Shown here one piece after another: positions 54,100 through 63,000 of a stretch of 64,000 nucleotides of DNA; within the stretch, counting starts at the first letter, position 1; every line of letters starts with the position of its first letter. The stretch spans positions 682,501 to 746,500 of the forward strand of contig NZ_KK088653.1 of the NCBI RefSeq assembly GCF_000600975.2, given 5' to 3'. Source of the stretch: Limimaricola hongkongensis DSM 17492 (GTDB lineage Bacteria; Pseudomonadota; Alphaproteobacteria; Rhodobacterales; Rhodobacteraceae). A program made the translations under genes and the position numbers. Below the pieces are notes generated by a model. The model ran no database searches, was not told where the DNA came from, and saw only the letters and a list, made by a program, of their open reading frames with translations.

Positions 54100-54909
54100 A
54101 TGACCGGTACACTCCCCGATGATCTCGTGCAGGATCTCGTCGCCACCGCCCATGCGCTGGCCGACGCCGCCCGGCCCGAAACGCTGCGCCATTTCCGCCG
54201 CGACATCGCGACCGACGACAAGACCGGCGACGAGGCGGGCTTCGATCCCGTGACCGAAGCCGACCGCGCCGCCGAGCGGGCGATGCGCGCCGTGCTCGCC
54301 GCGCGCCGCCCCGAAGACGCGATCCTGGGCGAGGAATACGGGCACAGCCCCGGCACCAGCAGCCTGACATGGGTGCTCGACCCGATCGACGGCACCCGCG
54401 CCTATATCGCGGGCGCGCCCACCTGGGGCGTGCTGGTGTCGGTGCGCGACGCCGATGGCCCGGTCTTCGGCCTGATCGACCAGCCCCATATCAATGAGCG
54501 CTTCGAAGGCGGCTTCGGCGTGGCCCGGCTCGCGGGGCCGCGAGGAGAGAGCGATCTCAGGACCCGTGCCGCGCGCCCGCTTTCCGAGGCGATCTTGATG
54601 ACGACCTTTCCCGAGGTCGGCAGCCCGGCCGAACGCGCCGGGTTCGAGGCGGTCAGCCAGGCCGCGAAGCTCACCCGTTACGGCATGGATTGCTACGCCT
54701 ACGCGCTCGTGGCGCTGGGGCAGGTCGATCTGGTGATCGAGGCGGGGCTGAACAGCTACGACATCTGCGCCCCGATCGCGGTGATCGAAGCCGCGGGCGG
54801 GCGCGTCACCGATTGGGAGGGCGGCCCCGCCCATGAGGGGGGGCGCGTCATCGCCGCCGCCAACCCCCAGATCCATGCCGAGGCGCTGGCAATGCTGCGC
54901 GGGCGCTAG
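54100..54909 (+). CDS. hisN: Histidinol-phosphatase (inositol monophosphatase family)
   Basis: A 269-residue Mg-dependent phosphatase. The metal site is in GEEY (E79) and DPIDGT (D94-T99), with NSYDICAPIAVIEAAGG as the second motif region. In actinobacteria and alphaproteobacteria, this clade (HisN) carries out histidinol-phosphate dephosphorylation; 3'-phosphoadenosine or inositol phosphate activity is an alternative. ATG 54100 has AGGA 10 nt upstream. Its stop shares CTAG (54906-54909) with the convergent guanine deaminase. Confidence 0.88.
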   Translation: MTGTLPDDLVQDLVATAHALADAARPETLRHFRRDIATDDKTGDEAGFDPVTEADRAAERAMRAVLAARRPEDAILGEEYGHSPGTSSLTWVLDPIDGTRAYIAGAPTWGVLVSVRDADGPVFGLIDQPHINERFEGGFGVARLAGPRGESDLRTRAARPLSEAILMTTFPEVGSPAERAGFEAVSQAAKLTRYGMDCYAYALVALGQVDLVIEAGLNSYDICAPIAVIEAAGGRVTDWEGGPAHEGGRVIAAANPQIHAEALAMLRGR

Positions 54910-56195
54910 CCCTTCATTTGCCGGCCGGCCACGTAGGTCTTCGCGATCGCCCGGTCGTCGCCCATCATGATCGTCGGGAACAGCGCCTCCCAGATGTCGG
55001 AAGCCAGCGCCGAACGCTGCGCGATGGCGGGCGTCGAGGCGAGGTCGAGCACGATCATGTCGGCGGCCGACCCCGGCGCGAGACGGCCGATCTCGCCTTG
55101 CGCATGCAGCACCCGCGCCGAACCTTCGGTGGCGAGCCACAGCAGCTGCGCCGGGTGGATCGGGTTGCGCTTCAGCTGGCCGATCTCGTAGGCCGCGCCC
55201 ATCACCCGCAGCATCGAGAAGGACGAGCCGCCGCCGGTGTCGGAGGCGAGCCCGATCCGCTGCCCCTCGGCCACCCTTGCGGCCATGTCGAACAGCCCCG
55301 AGCCGATGAAGGTGTTCGAGGTCGGGCAATGCACCAGTCCCGCGCCCACTTCGCGCAGCCGGTCGGCCTCGCGTGGTTCCAGATGGATCGCGTGCCCATA
55401 GAGACCGCGTTCGCCCAGCAGGCCGTGTGCTTCGTAGGTGTCGAGATAGTCGCGCGCCTGCGGGTAGAGCCCCTTGACCCAGTCGATCTCGTCGACCTGT
55501 TCCGACAGGTGCGTCTGCATCAGGCAGGTGGGGTTCGCGACCCAGAGCGCGCCCAGCGCGCCGAGCTGCTCGGGGCTGGAGGTGGGCGAAAAGCGTGGCG
55601 TGATGACATAGGTGGCGCGGCCCTTGCCGTGCCAGCGTTCGATCAGCGTCTTGCTGTCATCATGCGCGCTCTGCGCCGTGTCGCTCAGGTAATCGGGCGC
55701 GTTGCGGTCCATGCAGGTCTTGCCGGCGAAACCCGCCATGCCGCGCGCCTCGGCCGCCGCGAAGAAGGCGTCGACGCTGCCGGGATGGATCGTGCAGAAG
55801 CTGGTAAGCGCGGTGGTGCCATTGGCGATGGCCAGATCGAGCGTGCGGGCCGCGATTTCGTCGGCATAGGCGCGATCGGCGAACTTGCCTTCCTCGGGAA
55901 AGGTATAGCTGTTGAGCCAGTCGATCAGCCGCTTGCCCCAGCTCGCGATCATCGCGGTCTGCGGGTAGTGCATATGTGCATCGACGAAGCCCGGCAGGAT
56001 CAGCCCGTCGCCGTGATCCCGCACATCCGCCTGCGGATGGGCGGCGCGCAGGGCGTCGGCCTCGCCGGTCTCGATGACGCGGCCTCCTTCGACCAGCACC
56101 GCGCCGCGGCTTGAATGGGTGGTGGCGGACGGCCCCTCGCGGAAAGGGTCGCCGGTGAAGGTCAGGGTCTGGCCCAGATGCAACGTCATCATCAT
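54906..56195 (-). CDS. guaD: Guanine deaminase
   Basis: A 429-residue amidohydrolase converting guanine to xanthine. Zinc ligands are in FVDAHMHYPQ, in the HLSEQ and HAIHLE segments, and in GLASDTGGGSSF; LPGFVDAHMHYPQT and SYTFPEEGKFAD are guanine-deaminase-specific. Three consecutive ATGs lie at 56189-56195 and another ATG is at 56207; none has a strong RBS, so the exact start is uncertain. It is convergent with hisN and divergent from mgtE. Confidence 0.93.
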   Translation of the reverse strand: MMMTLHLGQTLTFTGDPFREGPSATTHSSRGAVLVEGGRVIETGEADALRAAHPQADVRDHGDGLILPGFVDAHMHYPQTAMIASWGKRLIDWLNSYTFPEEGKFADRAYADEIAARTLDLAIANGTTALTSFCTIHPGSVDAFFAAAEARGMAGFAGKTCMDRNAPDYLSDTAQSAHDDSKTLIERWHGKGRATYVITPRFSPTSSPEQLGALGALWVANPTCLMQTHLSEQVDEIDWVKGLYPQARDYLDTYEAHGLLGERGLYGHAIHLEPREADRLREVGAGLVHCPTSNTFIGSGLFDMAARVAEGQRIGLASDTGGGSSFSMLRVMGAAYEIGQLKRNPIHPAQLLWLATEGSARVLHAQGEIGRLAPGSAADMIVLDLASTPAIAQRSALASDIWEALFPTIMMGDDRAIAKTYVAGRQMKG

Positions 56196-56307
56196 GCGCG
56201 CGACCATATGAGCGGCGCAGGCCAAGGTAAATCTCCTCTGAAACGTGGCCCCGGCTTGTCGTCGGGCGTGCATGGATTATGGTCCGCCCCAAGCAAGCGG
56301 GGGCGCC

Positions 56308-57693
56308 ATGAACGACCAGACCGAGATCGACACGCCCGAGGACGAAGATGATTTCGGCCTGCCCGCACGGCTCTTCGACGAAGTGCTCGACGCGGTCGAG
56401 GAGGGCGATGCCGACCGGCTCGAGGCGCTGCTCGATCCGCTGCACCCCGCCGACATCGCCGACCTTCTCGAACAGATCGACGCGCGCGACCGCCGGGCGC
56501 TTCTGGCCCTGTGGAAGGGTGGCATGGATGGCGAGATCCTTTCGGAGCTCGACGACAACCTGCGCGAGGAGATCATCCAGAGCCTGGCGCCGACCGAGCT
56601 CGCGGAGGCGGTGCGCGAGCTCGAATCCGACGACGTGGTCGACCTCGTCGAGTATCTCGACGAGGACCAGCAGAGCGCCGTTCTGGATGCGCTTGCCGCG
56701 ACCGACCGGATCGCGGTGGAAAAGGCGCTCGCCTACCCGGAGGAATCCGCGGGCCGCCTGATGCAGGTCGAGGTGGTGCGCGCGCCAGAGCACTGGACCG
56801 TCGGCGAGGCGATCGATTTCCTGCGCCGGGCCGAGACGCTGCCCGATCAGTTCTACCACGTGATGCTGGTCGATCCACGCATGAAGCCGGTGGGCTACGT
56901 GCAGATCGGCAGGCTGTTGTCCAAGCCGCGCGCGACGCCGCTGCGCGACATCACCGAAGAGAGCTTTCGCACGTTTCACGTGGAGGATGACGAGGGCGCG
57001 GTGGCCTATGCCTTCAACCAGTATCACCTGATCTCCGCCCCGGTGGTGGATGACGACGACCGGCTGGTCGGCGTGATCACCATCGACGACGCGATGAACG
57101 TGCTCGACGAGGAGCACGAGGAGGACATCCTGCGGCTTGCCGGCGTCGGCGGCGAAAGCGAGCTGTCGGATTCGGTGCGCGAGACGACCAAGCAGCGGCT
57201 GCCTTGGCTCGCCGTCAATCTCGGCACCGCGATCATCGCTTCGCTTGTCATCTCGCTCTTCGAGGAGACCATCGCGGGGCTGGTGGCGCTCGCGGTGCTG
57301 ATGCCGATCGTCGCTTCGATGGGCGGCAATGCCGGGACGCAATCTCTCACCGTCGCGGTGCGCGCCATCGCCACGCGCGACCTCACCACGTCGAATGTCT
57401 GGCGCGTGATCCGGCGCGAGGTGGCGGTGGGTCTGGTCAATGGCATCGCCTTCGCGGTGGTGATGGGGATCGTCGGGCTCGTCTGGTTCGGCTCGCCGAT
57501 GCTGGGGGCGGTGATCGCGGTGGCGATGGTCATCAACCTCGTCGTCGCGGGGCTGTCGGGGGTGGTGGTGCCGGTGGTACTCGACCGGTTCGGGGTCGAC
57601 CCGGCGCTGGCATCGGGCACCTTCGTCACCACGGTGACCGACGTGGTCGGCTTTTTCGCCTTTCTCGGTCTCGCCTCGGTGGTCCTGCTGTGA
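56308..57693 (+). CDS. mgtE: Magnesium transporter MgtE
   Basis: A 461-residue Mg2+ channel. N-terminal MgtE_N superhelical domain (about 30-140, repeated DLLEQID/LVEYLDED patterns), tandem CBS domains (about 145-270) that sense cytoplasmic Mg2+, and five membrane helices (about 305-460) with MPIVASMGGNAGTQSLTV, the pore signature. ATG 56308 starts after a weak RBS. Its stop overlaps the GTG start of the cyclo-ligase gene. No ykoK (M-box) riboswitch is visible upstream. Confidence 0.96.
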   Translation: MNDQTEIDTPEDEDDFGLPARLFDEVLDAVEEGDADRLEALLDPLHPADIADLLEQIDARDRRALLALWKGGMDGEILSELDDNLREEIIQSLAPTELAEAVRELESDDVVDLVEYLDEDQQSAVLDALAATDRIAVEKALAYPEESAGRLMQVEVVRAPEHWTVGEAIDFLRRAETLPDQFYHVMLVDPRMKPVGYVQIGRLLSKPRATPLRDITEESFRTFHVEDDEGAVAYAFNQYHLISAPVVDDDDRLVGVITIDDAMNVLDEEHEEDILRLAGVGGESELSDSVRETTKQRLPWLAVNLGTAIIASLVISLFEETIAGLVALAVLMPIVASMGGNAGTQSLTVAVRAIATRDLTTSNVWRVIRREVAVGLVNGIAFAVVMGIVGLVWFGSPMLGAVIAVAMVINLVVAGLSGVVVPVVLDRFGVDPALASGTFVTTVTDVVGFFAFLGLASVVLL

Positions 57694-58256
57694 CGGAGCA
57701 TACCGGTCTTGCCGCGCGCAAGAAGGCGGCCCGCGAGGCGGCGTTCCTGCGCCGCGAACTGGCGCATCGCTCGGCGGGCGCGCAGGCAGCGCATCTGACG
57801 CGCTGGATCGCGGAGCATCCGGGCCGCGCCGTCGCGGGCTACATGCCGATGCGCAGCGAGATCGATCCGCTGCCCGCCATGACGGCGGCGGCGGCGACCG
57901 CCCGGGTCGGCGTGCCGGTGATCGAAGCGGCGGGGCAGCCGCTGCGGTTTCGCGAATGGAGGCCGGGCTGCGCGCTCAAGCGCGGGCATTTCGGCGCCGA
58001 CATCCCGGTGTCGGGCGACTGGATCACGCCCGGGATCGTCATCGTGCCGCTGGTGGCCTTCGACCGGCACGGGCACCGGCTCGGCTATGGCGGCGGGTTC
58101 TACGACCGGACGCTGGAGCGGCTGCGTGCTGCGGGTCCGGTCACGGCGGTGGGGTTCGCCTTTGCCGCGCAGGAAGCCGAAGAGATTCCCATCGAACCGA
58201 CCGACCAGCCGCTGGACCTCGTCATCACCGAATCCGGGATCGTGGTTCCGACTTGA
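57690..58256 (+). CDS. 5-formyltetrahydrofolate cyclo-ligase
   Basis: A 188-residue enzyme converting 5-formyl-THF to 5,10-methenyl-THF with ATP. AARKKAAREAAFLRRELAHR opens the protein, and IVPLVAFDRHGHRLGYGGGFYDR is the family signature (GYGGGxYDR) near the nucleotide site. The GTG start overlaps the mgtE stop (GTGA), which fixes the start and suggests coupled translation. YmdB follows 136 nt later. Confidence 0.92.
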   Translation: MTEHTGLAARKKAAREAAFLRRELAHRSAGAQAAHLTRWIAEHPGRAVAGYMPMRSEIDPLPAMTAAAATARVGVPVIEAAGQPLRFREWRPGCALKRGHFGADIPVSGDWITPGIVIVPLVAFDRHGHRLGYGGGFYDRTLERLRAAGPVTAVGFAFAAQEAEEIPIEPTDQPLDLVITESGIVVPT

Positions 58257-58392
58257 ATGGGCGGGCGCGAACGCGCGTTTCGGGGTTCGCCGGGCTGCCG
58301 GACCGGGCGGTCCGCTAGACGTCGCGGCGTGACGGGGCCGCGCCGTAACGCTGTGCTTGCCCTTTGGAAATGGCGGCCCTAACACCGGTGAA

Positions 58393-59208
58393 ATGAGAAT
58401 TCTGTTTCTGGGCGACGTGATGGGTCGCGGGGGCCGGCAGGCCGTGGCGGAGCGGCTTCCCGGCCTGCGCCGTGACTGGCGGCTCGATTTCGTGGTGGTC
58501 AACGGCGAGAACGCCACCGGTGGGCGCGGGCTTTCGACCGAGCATGCCAAGGGCATTCTCGAAGCGGGGGCCGACGTGATCACGCTGGGCGATCACGCCT
58601 TCGACCAAAAGGACATGATGCGGTTCTGCGAGGCCGAGTCGCGCATCATCCGGCCACTCAACTACTCCAAATCCGCCCCCGGCACCGGCGCGCGCGTGTT
58701 CGAGGCGACGCGTGGCCGCAAGGTGCTCGTGGCGCAGGTGCTGGGGCAGGTCTTCATGAGCCGCCCCTATGACGACCCGTTCTCGGCGCTGGAGCCGGTG
58801 CTCAAGGCGCACCCGCCGGGCGGCGCGGTCGCGGCGAGCCTGATCGACATCCATTGCGAGGCGACGAGCGAAAAGATGGGCGTCGGCCATTTTTGCGACG
58901 GCCGCGCCAGCATCGTGGTCGGCACCCACACCCATGTCCCCACGGCGGATGCGACGATCCTGCCGCGCGGCACCGCGTTCCAGTCGGATGCCGGCATGTG
59001 CGGCGATTACGACAGCGTCATCGGCATGCAGAAAGACGAACCGCTCCGGCGATTCATCACCGGCATGCCGGGCGGGCGGTTCACCCCCGCGATGGAGGAT
59101 GTCACGCTGTCGGGGCTCTACGTGGAAACCGACGACCGCACCGGGCTCGCCACGCGGGTGGAGATGGTGCGCAAGGGCGGCAGGCTGTCGCAATGCGGTC
59201 CTGCGTGA
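58393..59208 (+). CDS. ymdB: YmdB family metallophosphoesterase
   Basis: A 271-residue calcineurin-like phosphoesterase. The metal ligands are in FLGDVMGRGG, NGENATGG, HAFDQ and GTHTHVPTAD, in the order of YmdB proteins, which hydrolyse 2',3'-cyclic nucleotides and influence RNA turnover and biofilm choice in Bacillus. ATG 58393 gives MRILFLGDVMGR. Pairing with the cyclo-ligase gene is common in alphaproteobacteria. No unusual feature is seen. Confidence 0.95.
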   Translation: MRILFLGDVMGRGGRQAVAERLPGLRRDWRLDFVVVNGENATGGRGLSTEHAKGILEAGADVITLGDHAFDQKDMMRFCEAESRIIRPLNYSKSAPGTGARVFEATRGRKVLVAQVLGQVFMSRPYDDPFSALEPVLKAHPPGGAVAASLIDIHCEATSEKMGVGHFCDGRASIVVGTHTHVPTADATILPRGTAFQSDAGMCGDYDSVIGMQKDEPLRRFITGMPGGRFTPAMEDVTLSGLYVETDDRTGLATRVEMVRKGGRLSQCGPA

Positions 59209-59274
59209 GATGCGGGCCTCTGGCCGAGTACAAGTCCCGACCGTGATCCGCGGTCATACCTGAAGGGTCTGACG

Positions 59275-61053
59275 ATGTTCGGCATTTCCCTGTCGCCCGA
59301 TGTCCAGGCGGTCGCCGCCATGATGATCGTGCTGGCGATGTTCCTGGCCTTCCTGAGAGAGGCCTACCCGGTCGAGGTGGTGGCGATCACCGGCGCGGTG
59401 GTGATGCTGGTGCTCGGCATCCTGCCCGAGGACGCCGCCATCGGCGTCTTTGCCAACCCCGCCCCCTGGACCATCGCGGCGTTGTTCGTGGTGGTCGGCG
59501 CGCTGGTGCGCACCGGCGCGCTCGACTGGATTTCGGCGCAGGCCGCGCGGCATGTGGAGCGACGCCCCAAGACGACGCTGATCACCCTGACCTTCACGGT
59601 GCTGGCGATGTCGGCGGTCATCAACAACACGCCGATCGTGGTGGTGATGATCCCGATCTTCGTGCGGCTTTCGGCGCAGATGGGGCATCAGCCCTCCAAG
59701 CTGCTGATCCCGCTGAGCTACTTTGCGATCTTCGGCGGCATGCTGACGCTGATCGGCACTTCGACCAACCTGCTCGTGGACGGCGTGGTGCAGGCGGCGG
59801 GCATGCAGCCCTTCGGGATTTTCGAGATCACCGGCGCGGGGCTGCTGCTGGCCGGCGTGGCGGTGGCCTATCTCGGGCTGATCGGGCGCAAGCTGCTGCC
59901 CGACCGCGATTCCATGGCCGGTCTGCTGTCCGGCAAATCCAAGATGCGCTTCTTCACCGAGGCCGTGATCCCGCCCGACAGCAACCTGATCGGCCGCGAG
60001 GTCACCGATGTGCAGCTGTTCAAGCGCGACGGCGTGCGGCTGATCGACGTGGTGCGCGGCGACGATTCGCTGCGACGCAATCTCACCGGCGTCACGCTTC
60101 AGGTCGGCGACCGTGTCGTGCTCAGGACCGCGATGGCCGAGCTTCTGTCGCTGCAGGCCAACAAGAGCCTGCGCCGCGTCGACCAGGTTTCGGCAGTGGA
60201 GACCACGACGGTCGAGGTGCTGATCTCGCCCGATTGCCGGATGGTCGGCCGCAAGCTGGGCGACTTGCGGCTGCGCCGCCGCTACGGCGTCTATACCCTC
60301 GCGGTGCATCGCCGCGACAAGAACATCGGCCGCCAGATCGACGATCTGGTGGTGCGCGTCGGCGACACGCTGCTGCTCGAGGGCGGCGTCGCCGACATCC
60401 AACGCCTCGCCGTCGACATGAACCTCGTCAACGTCGCGCAACCCGCCGAGCGGGCCTATCGCCGCAGCCATGCGCCGATCGTGATCGCGGTGCTGGTGGC
60501 CATCGTCGGGCTGTCGGCCATCGGTCTGGCCAATATCGCGGTGATGAGCTTCATCGGCGTGGCGGTGGTGCTTCTGACGCGCTGCATCGACGCCGACGAG
60601 GCGTTCGGTTTCATCGACGGGCGATTGCTGGCGCTGATCTTCGGCATGCTGGCGGTCGGGGCGGGGCTCGACCATTCCGGGGCGGTGTCGCTGCTGGTCG
60701 ACTGGCTGACGCCCACGCTCATGCATTTGCCGAACTGGGCGCTGGTGCTGGTGGTCTACCTGCTGGCCTCGGTGCTGACCGAGATCGTGTCGAACAACGC
60801 CGTGGCGGTGATCCTGACCCCGGTGGCCATCGGTCTGGCGCAGGCGCTCGGCGTCGATCCGCGCCCGCTGGTGGTGGCGGTGATGTTCGGCGCCTCGGCC
60901 GCCTTCGCCACGCCGATCGGCTACCAGACCAACACGCTGGTCTATGGTCCCGGCGGCTACAAGTTCGTCGACTTCCTGAAGATCGGCGTGCCGCTCAACG
61001 CGCTGACCGCGCTGACCGCCTCCGTGGTGATCCCGATGTTCTTCCCGCTTTGA
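59275..61053 (+). CDS. SLC13/DASS-like transporter with two TrkA-C domains
   Basis: A 592-residue membrane protein. Two CitMHS/SLC13-type membrane halves (about 10-205 and 400-590) flank two central TrkA_C (RCK_C) domains (about 220-295 and 310-385), seen as SNLIGREVTDVQLFKRDGV and CRMVGRKLGDLRLRRRYGV. Key motifs are NNTPIVVVMIPIF, GTSTNLLVDG, and TEIVSNNAVAVILTPVAI with the SNNA pair. The substrate could be a di/tricarboxylate, sulfate or taurine; it is unresolved. The ATG at 59275 precedes the first helix. It is followed by yebC. Confidence 0.92.
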   Translation: MFGISLSPDVQAVAAMMIVLAMFLAFLREAYPVEVVAITGAVVMLVLGILPEDAAIGVFANPAPWTIAALFVVVGALVRTGALDWISAQAARHVERRPKTTLITLTFTVLAMSAVINNTPIVVVMIPIFVRLSAQMGHQPSKLLIPLSYFAIFGGMLTLIGTSTNLLVDGVVQAAGMQPFGIFEITGAGLLLAGVAVAYLGLIGRKLLPDRDSMAGLLSGKSKMRFFTEAVIPPDSNLIGREVTDVQLFKRDGVRLIDVVRGDDSLRRNLTGVTLQVGDRVVLRTAMAELLSLQANKSLRRVDQVSAVETTTVEVLISPDCRMVGRKLGDLRLRRRYGVYTLAVHRRDKNIGRQIDDLVVRVGDTLLLEGGVADIQRLAVDMNLVNVAQPAERAYRRSHAPIVIAVLVAIVGLSAIGLANIAVMSFIGVAVVLLTRCIDADEAFGFIDGRLLALIFGMLAVGAGLDHSGAVSLLVDWLTPTLMHLPNWALVLVVYLLASVLTEIVSNNAVAVILTPVAIGLAQALGVDPRPLVVAVMFGASAAFATPIGYQTNTLVYGPGGYKFVDFLKIGVPLNALTALTASVVIPMFFPL

Positions 61054-61128
61054 CAGCCCGCTTGCCCCCTTTGCGGGGGCTGGCTTATAGAGATCCGGAT
61101 TTTCGCACACCACGACAGGAGCCCCGCC

Positions 61129-61878
61129 ATGGCCGGCCATTCCAAATGGGCCAACATCCAGCATCGCAAGGGGCGGCAGGACGCCGCGCGCTCCAAGCTG
61201 TTCTCGAAGCTCTCCAAGGAGATCACCGTCGCCGCCAAGATGGGCGACCCCGATCCCGAGAAGAACCCCCGCCTGCGCATGGCGGTGAAGGAGGCCAAGT
61301 CGGTCTCGGTCCCCAAGGACGTGATCGACCGCGCCATCAAGAAGAGCCAGGGCGGCGACGCCGAGAGCTATGACGAGATCCGCTACGAGGGTTACGGCCC
61401 GAACGGCGTCGCTGTGATCGTCGAGGCGATGACCGACAACCGCAACCGCACCGCCTCCAACGTGCGCTCCACCTTCGGCAAGAGCGGCGGCAATCTGGGC
61501 GAGACCGGCTCGGTGTCGTTCATGTTCGACCGCAAGGGCGAGATCATGTACCCGGCCAGCGTCGGCGATGCCGACACGGTGATGATGGCCGCGATCGAGG
61601 CCGGGGCCGACGATGTCGAGAGCGACGAGGACGGCCACTGGATCTATTGCGCCGACACCGATCTCAACGAGGTGGCGACCGCGCTGGAGGCCAGCTTGGG
61701 CGAGAGCGAGACCACCAAGCTGATCTGGAAGCCGCAGACCCGCACGCCGCTCGATCTCGAAGGCGTGCAGAAGCTGATGAAGCTCGTGGAGACGCTCGAG
61801 GACGATGACGACGTGCAGAACGTCACGACGAATTTCGAGGCTTCCGACGAGGTGATGCAGGCCTATTCGGAGAGCTGA
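61129..61878 (+). CDS. yebC: YebC/PmpR family DNA-binding regulator
   Basis: A 249-residue protein of the YebC/TACO1 family. [20 protein letters not shown] is the invariant start, and [19 protein letters not shown] is the second signature. Family members were described as transcriptional regulators (PmpR) and more recently as ribosome-associated factors acting at proline stretches, along with EF-P. A GC hairpin without a T-run (61064-61080) lies upstream. It is convergent with the lysE-family gene across a TGCGTATTT motif. Confidence 0.96.
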   Translation: MAGHSKWANIQHRKGRQDAARSKLFSKLSKEITVAAKMGDPDPEKNPRLRMAVKEAKSVSVPKDVIDRAIKKSQGGDAESYDEIRYEGYGPNGVAVIVEAMTDNRNRTASNVRSTFGKSGGNLGETGSVSFMFDRKGEIMYPASVGDADTVMMAAIEAGADDVESDEDGHWIYCADTDLNEVATALEASLGESETTKLIWKPQTRTPLDLEGVQKLMKLVETLEDDDDVQNVTTNFEASDEVMQAYSES

Positions 61879-61882
61879 TCCG

Positions 61883-61910
61883 CTTCACCACTCCACAAAT
61901 ACGCAGATCC
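61883..61910 (-). repeat. TGCGTATTT motif, copy 4
   Basis: On the minus strand this reads GGATCTGCGTATTTGTGGAG then TGGTGAAG, matching the 10864-10928 arms with two or three changes. It lies between the convergent yebC and lysE-family genes. Confidence 0.6.
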
Positions 61911-61947
61911 GACGCCGGGGGCCCTGACAGGTCTTCGGCGTTTCGCG

Positions 61948-62553
61948 TCACAGCGCCGCGAGAATCGGCCAGAGCGTGGCCACGAGCAGCAGCGCCATGA
62001 CGATATTGAACGCCCTGAGCCGCCGCGGCTCGGACAAAAGCCGCCGCAGGCCTTGGCCCAGCACCGTCCACAGCCCTGCCGACAGCGTGCCCATCGCCGC
62101 GAAGACCGTCACCACGACCGCCACTCCGAGGATACCGGCATCGCCGACATAGGCGCTGGTCGCGGTCACCGCCATCGCCCAGGCCTTGGGGTTGACCCAT
62201 TGGAACGCGGCCGCCTGCAGGAAGGTGAGCGGCGTGCCTTTGGTTTCGGGCGCGTCGGCGGCGCGGGGGGCCGCGGTGGCGATCTTCCATGCCAGCCATA
62301 ATAAAAACAGGATCGAGACCCCGCGCAGCACCACGGTCAGCGCGGGCCAGATGTCGAACACCTGCGCCAGCCCCAGCCCGACCAGCCCCGCCATGCCCGC
62401 GAATCCCAGCGCCACCCCCGCCATGTGCGGCACCGATCGGCGCAACCCGAAATTGGCCCCCGATGCCATCAGCATCAGGTTGTTGGGCCCCGGTGTGAAC
62501 AGGGTGACGAGGGCGAAGCCCATCAGGGCGGGCAGGAGCGAAAACACGGTCAT
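61948..62553 (-). CDS. LysE family translocator
   Basis: A 201-residue membrane protein with about six helices. LVTLFTPGPNNLMLMASGANFG is the LysE/RhtB family N-terminal motif, and FQWVNPKAWAMAVTATSAY is the conserved second-half motif. Members export amino acids such as lysine, homoserine or threonine. ATG 62553 starts the usual MTVFSLLPALMGF; frames extending to 62742 run into the hairpin array and are spurious. The array terminator lies 40 nt upstream of it on the same strand. Confidence 0.9.
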   Translation of the reverse strand: MTVFSLLPALMGFALVTLFTPGPNNLMLMASGANFGLRRSVPHMAGVALGFAGMAGLVGLGLAQVFDIWPALTVVLRGVSILFLLWLAWKIATAAPRAADAPETKGTPLTFLQAAAFQWVNPKAWAMAVTATSAYVGDAGILGVAVVVTVFAAMGTLSAGLWTVLGQGLRRLLSEPRRLRAFNIVMALLLVATLWPILAAL

Positions 62554-62592
62554 GGCGCCAATCTGCACCGCCGGGCGGAAATGAAAAGTCCC

Positions 62593-62637
62593 AAAAACGA
62601 GAAACGGCGACGCCCAGGGAGGAGGAGGGGCGCCGCC
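62593..62637 (-). terminator. Intrinsic terminator formed by the last hairpin of the array
   Basis: The stem GGCGACGCCC / GGGCGCCGCC (one A-C mismatch on plus, U-G in the RNA) is followed on the minus strand by GTTTCTCGTTTTT. A T-run occurs only on this side of the array, which supports minus-strand transcription from the DUF1127 gene. Confidence 0.75.
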
Positions 62638-62778
62638 GCTGTGTTCCGAACCGCGGATCCTCAGGGAGGAGGAGGAGAACCCGTGGTCGTCTCGGTCGAC
62701 CGGCTTGGCCAGGGAGGAGGAGGGCCCGGCCGGTCCATGCAACGGATGCCTGATTGGGAGGAGAGCATCCGTATTCTG

Positions 62779-62823
62779 TGCGACCGGCAGGGTCAGGGAG
62801 GAGGAGGACCCTGCCGGTCTGAT
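62779..62823 (-). repeat. Identical hairpin segment, copy A
   Basis: These 45 nt are identical to 62956-63000. They include a perfect 13-bp stem (GACCGGCAGGGTC and its complement) with the 12-nt array loop. Confidence 0.9.
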
Positions 62824-62955
62824 GCGCGCCGTTCCAGGGAGGAGGAGGGAACGGCCCGTATTCGAATTCCTGCGAGCGACGGGGCAGGGAGGAGGAGGCC
62901 CCGTCGCTCTGTGGTCCGCGTGCGCTCCAAGGGAGGAGGAGAAGCGCCCGTGGCA

Positions 62956-63000
62956 TGCGACCGGCAGGGTCAGGGAGGAGGAGGACCCTGCCGGTCTGAT
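62956..63000 (-). repeat. Identical hairpin segment, copy B
   Basis: These 45 nt are identical to 62779-62823, 177 nt away. Flanking hairpins also correspond (63003 with 62828; 63059 with 62875), so a block of about four hairpins was probably duplicated. Confidence 0.9.

Noticed and set aside
18492..56307. Riboswitches upstream of lysC, modA, cobQ or mgtE
   Set aside because: Gaps are short (about 60-110 nt) and I see none of the conserved cores of lysine, Moco, cobalamin or M-box elements.
59254..61638. 794-codon minus-strand frame opposite the SLC13 transporter and yebC
   Set aside because: Antisense shadow of two well-recognised genes; very His/Arg/Gln-rich.
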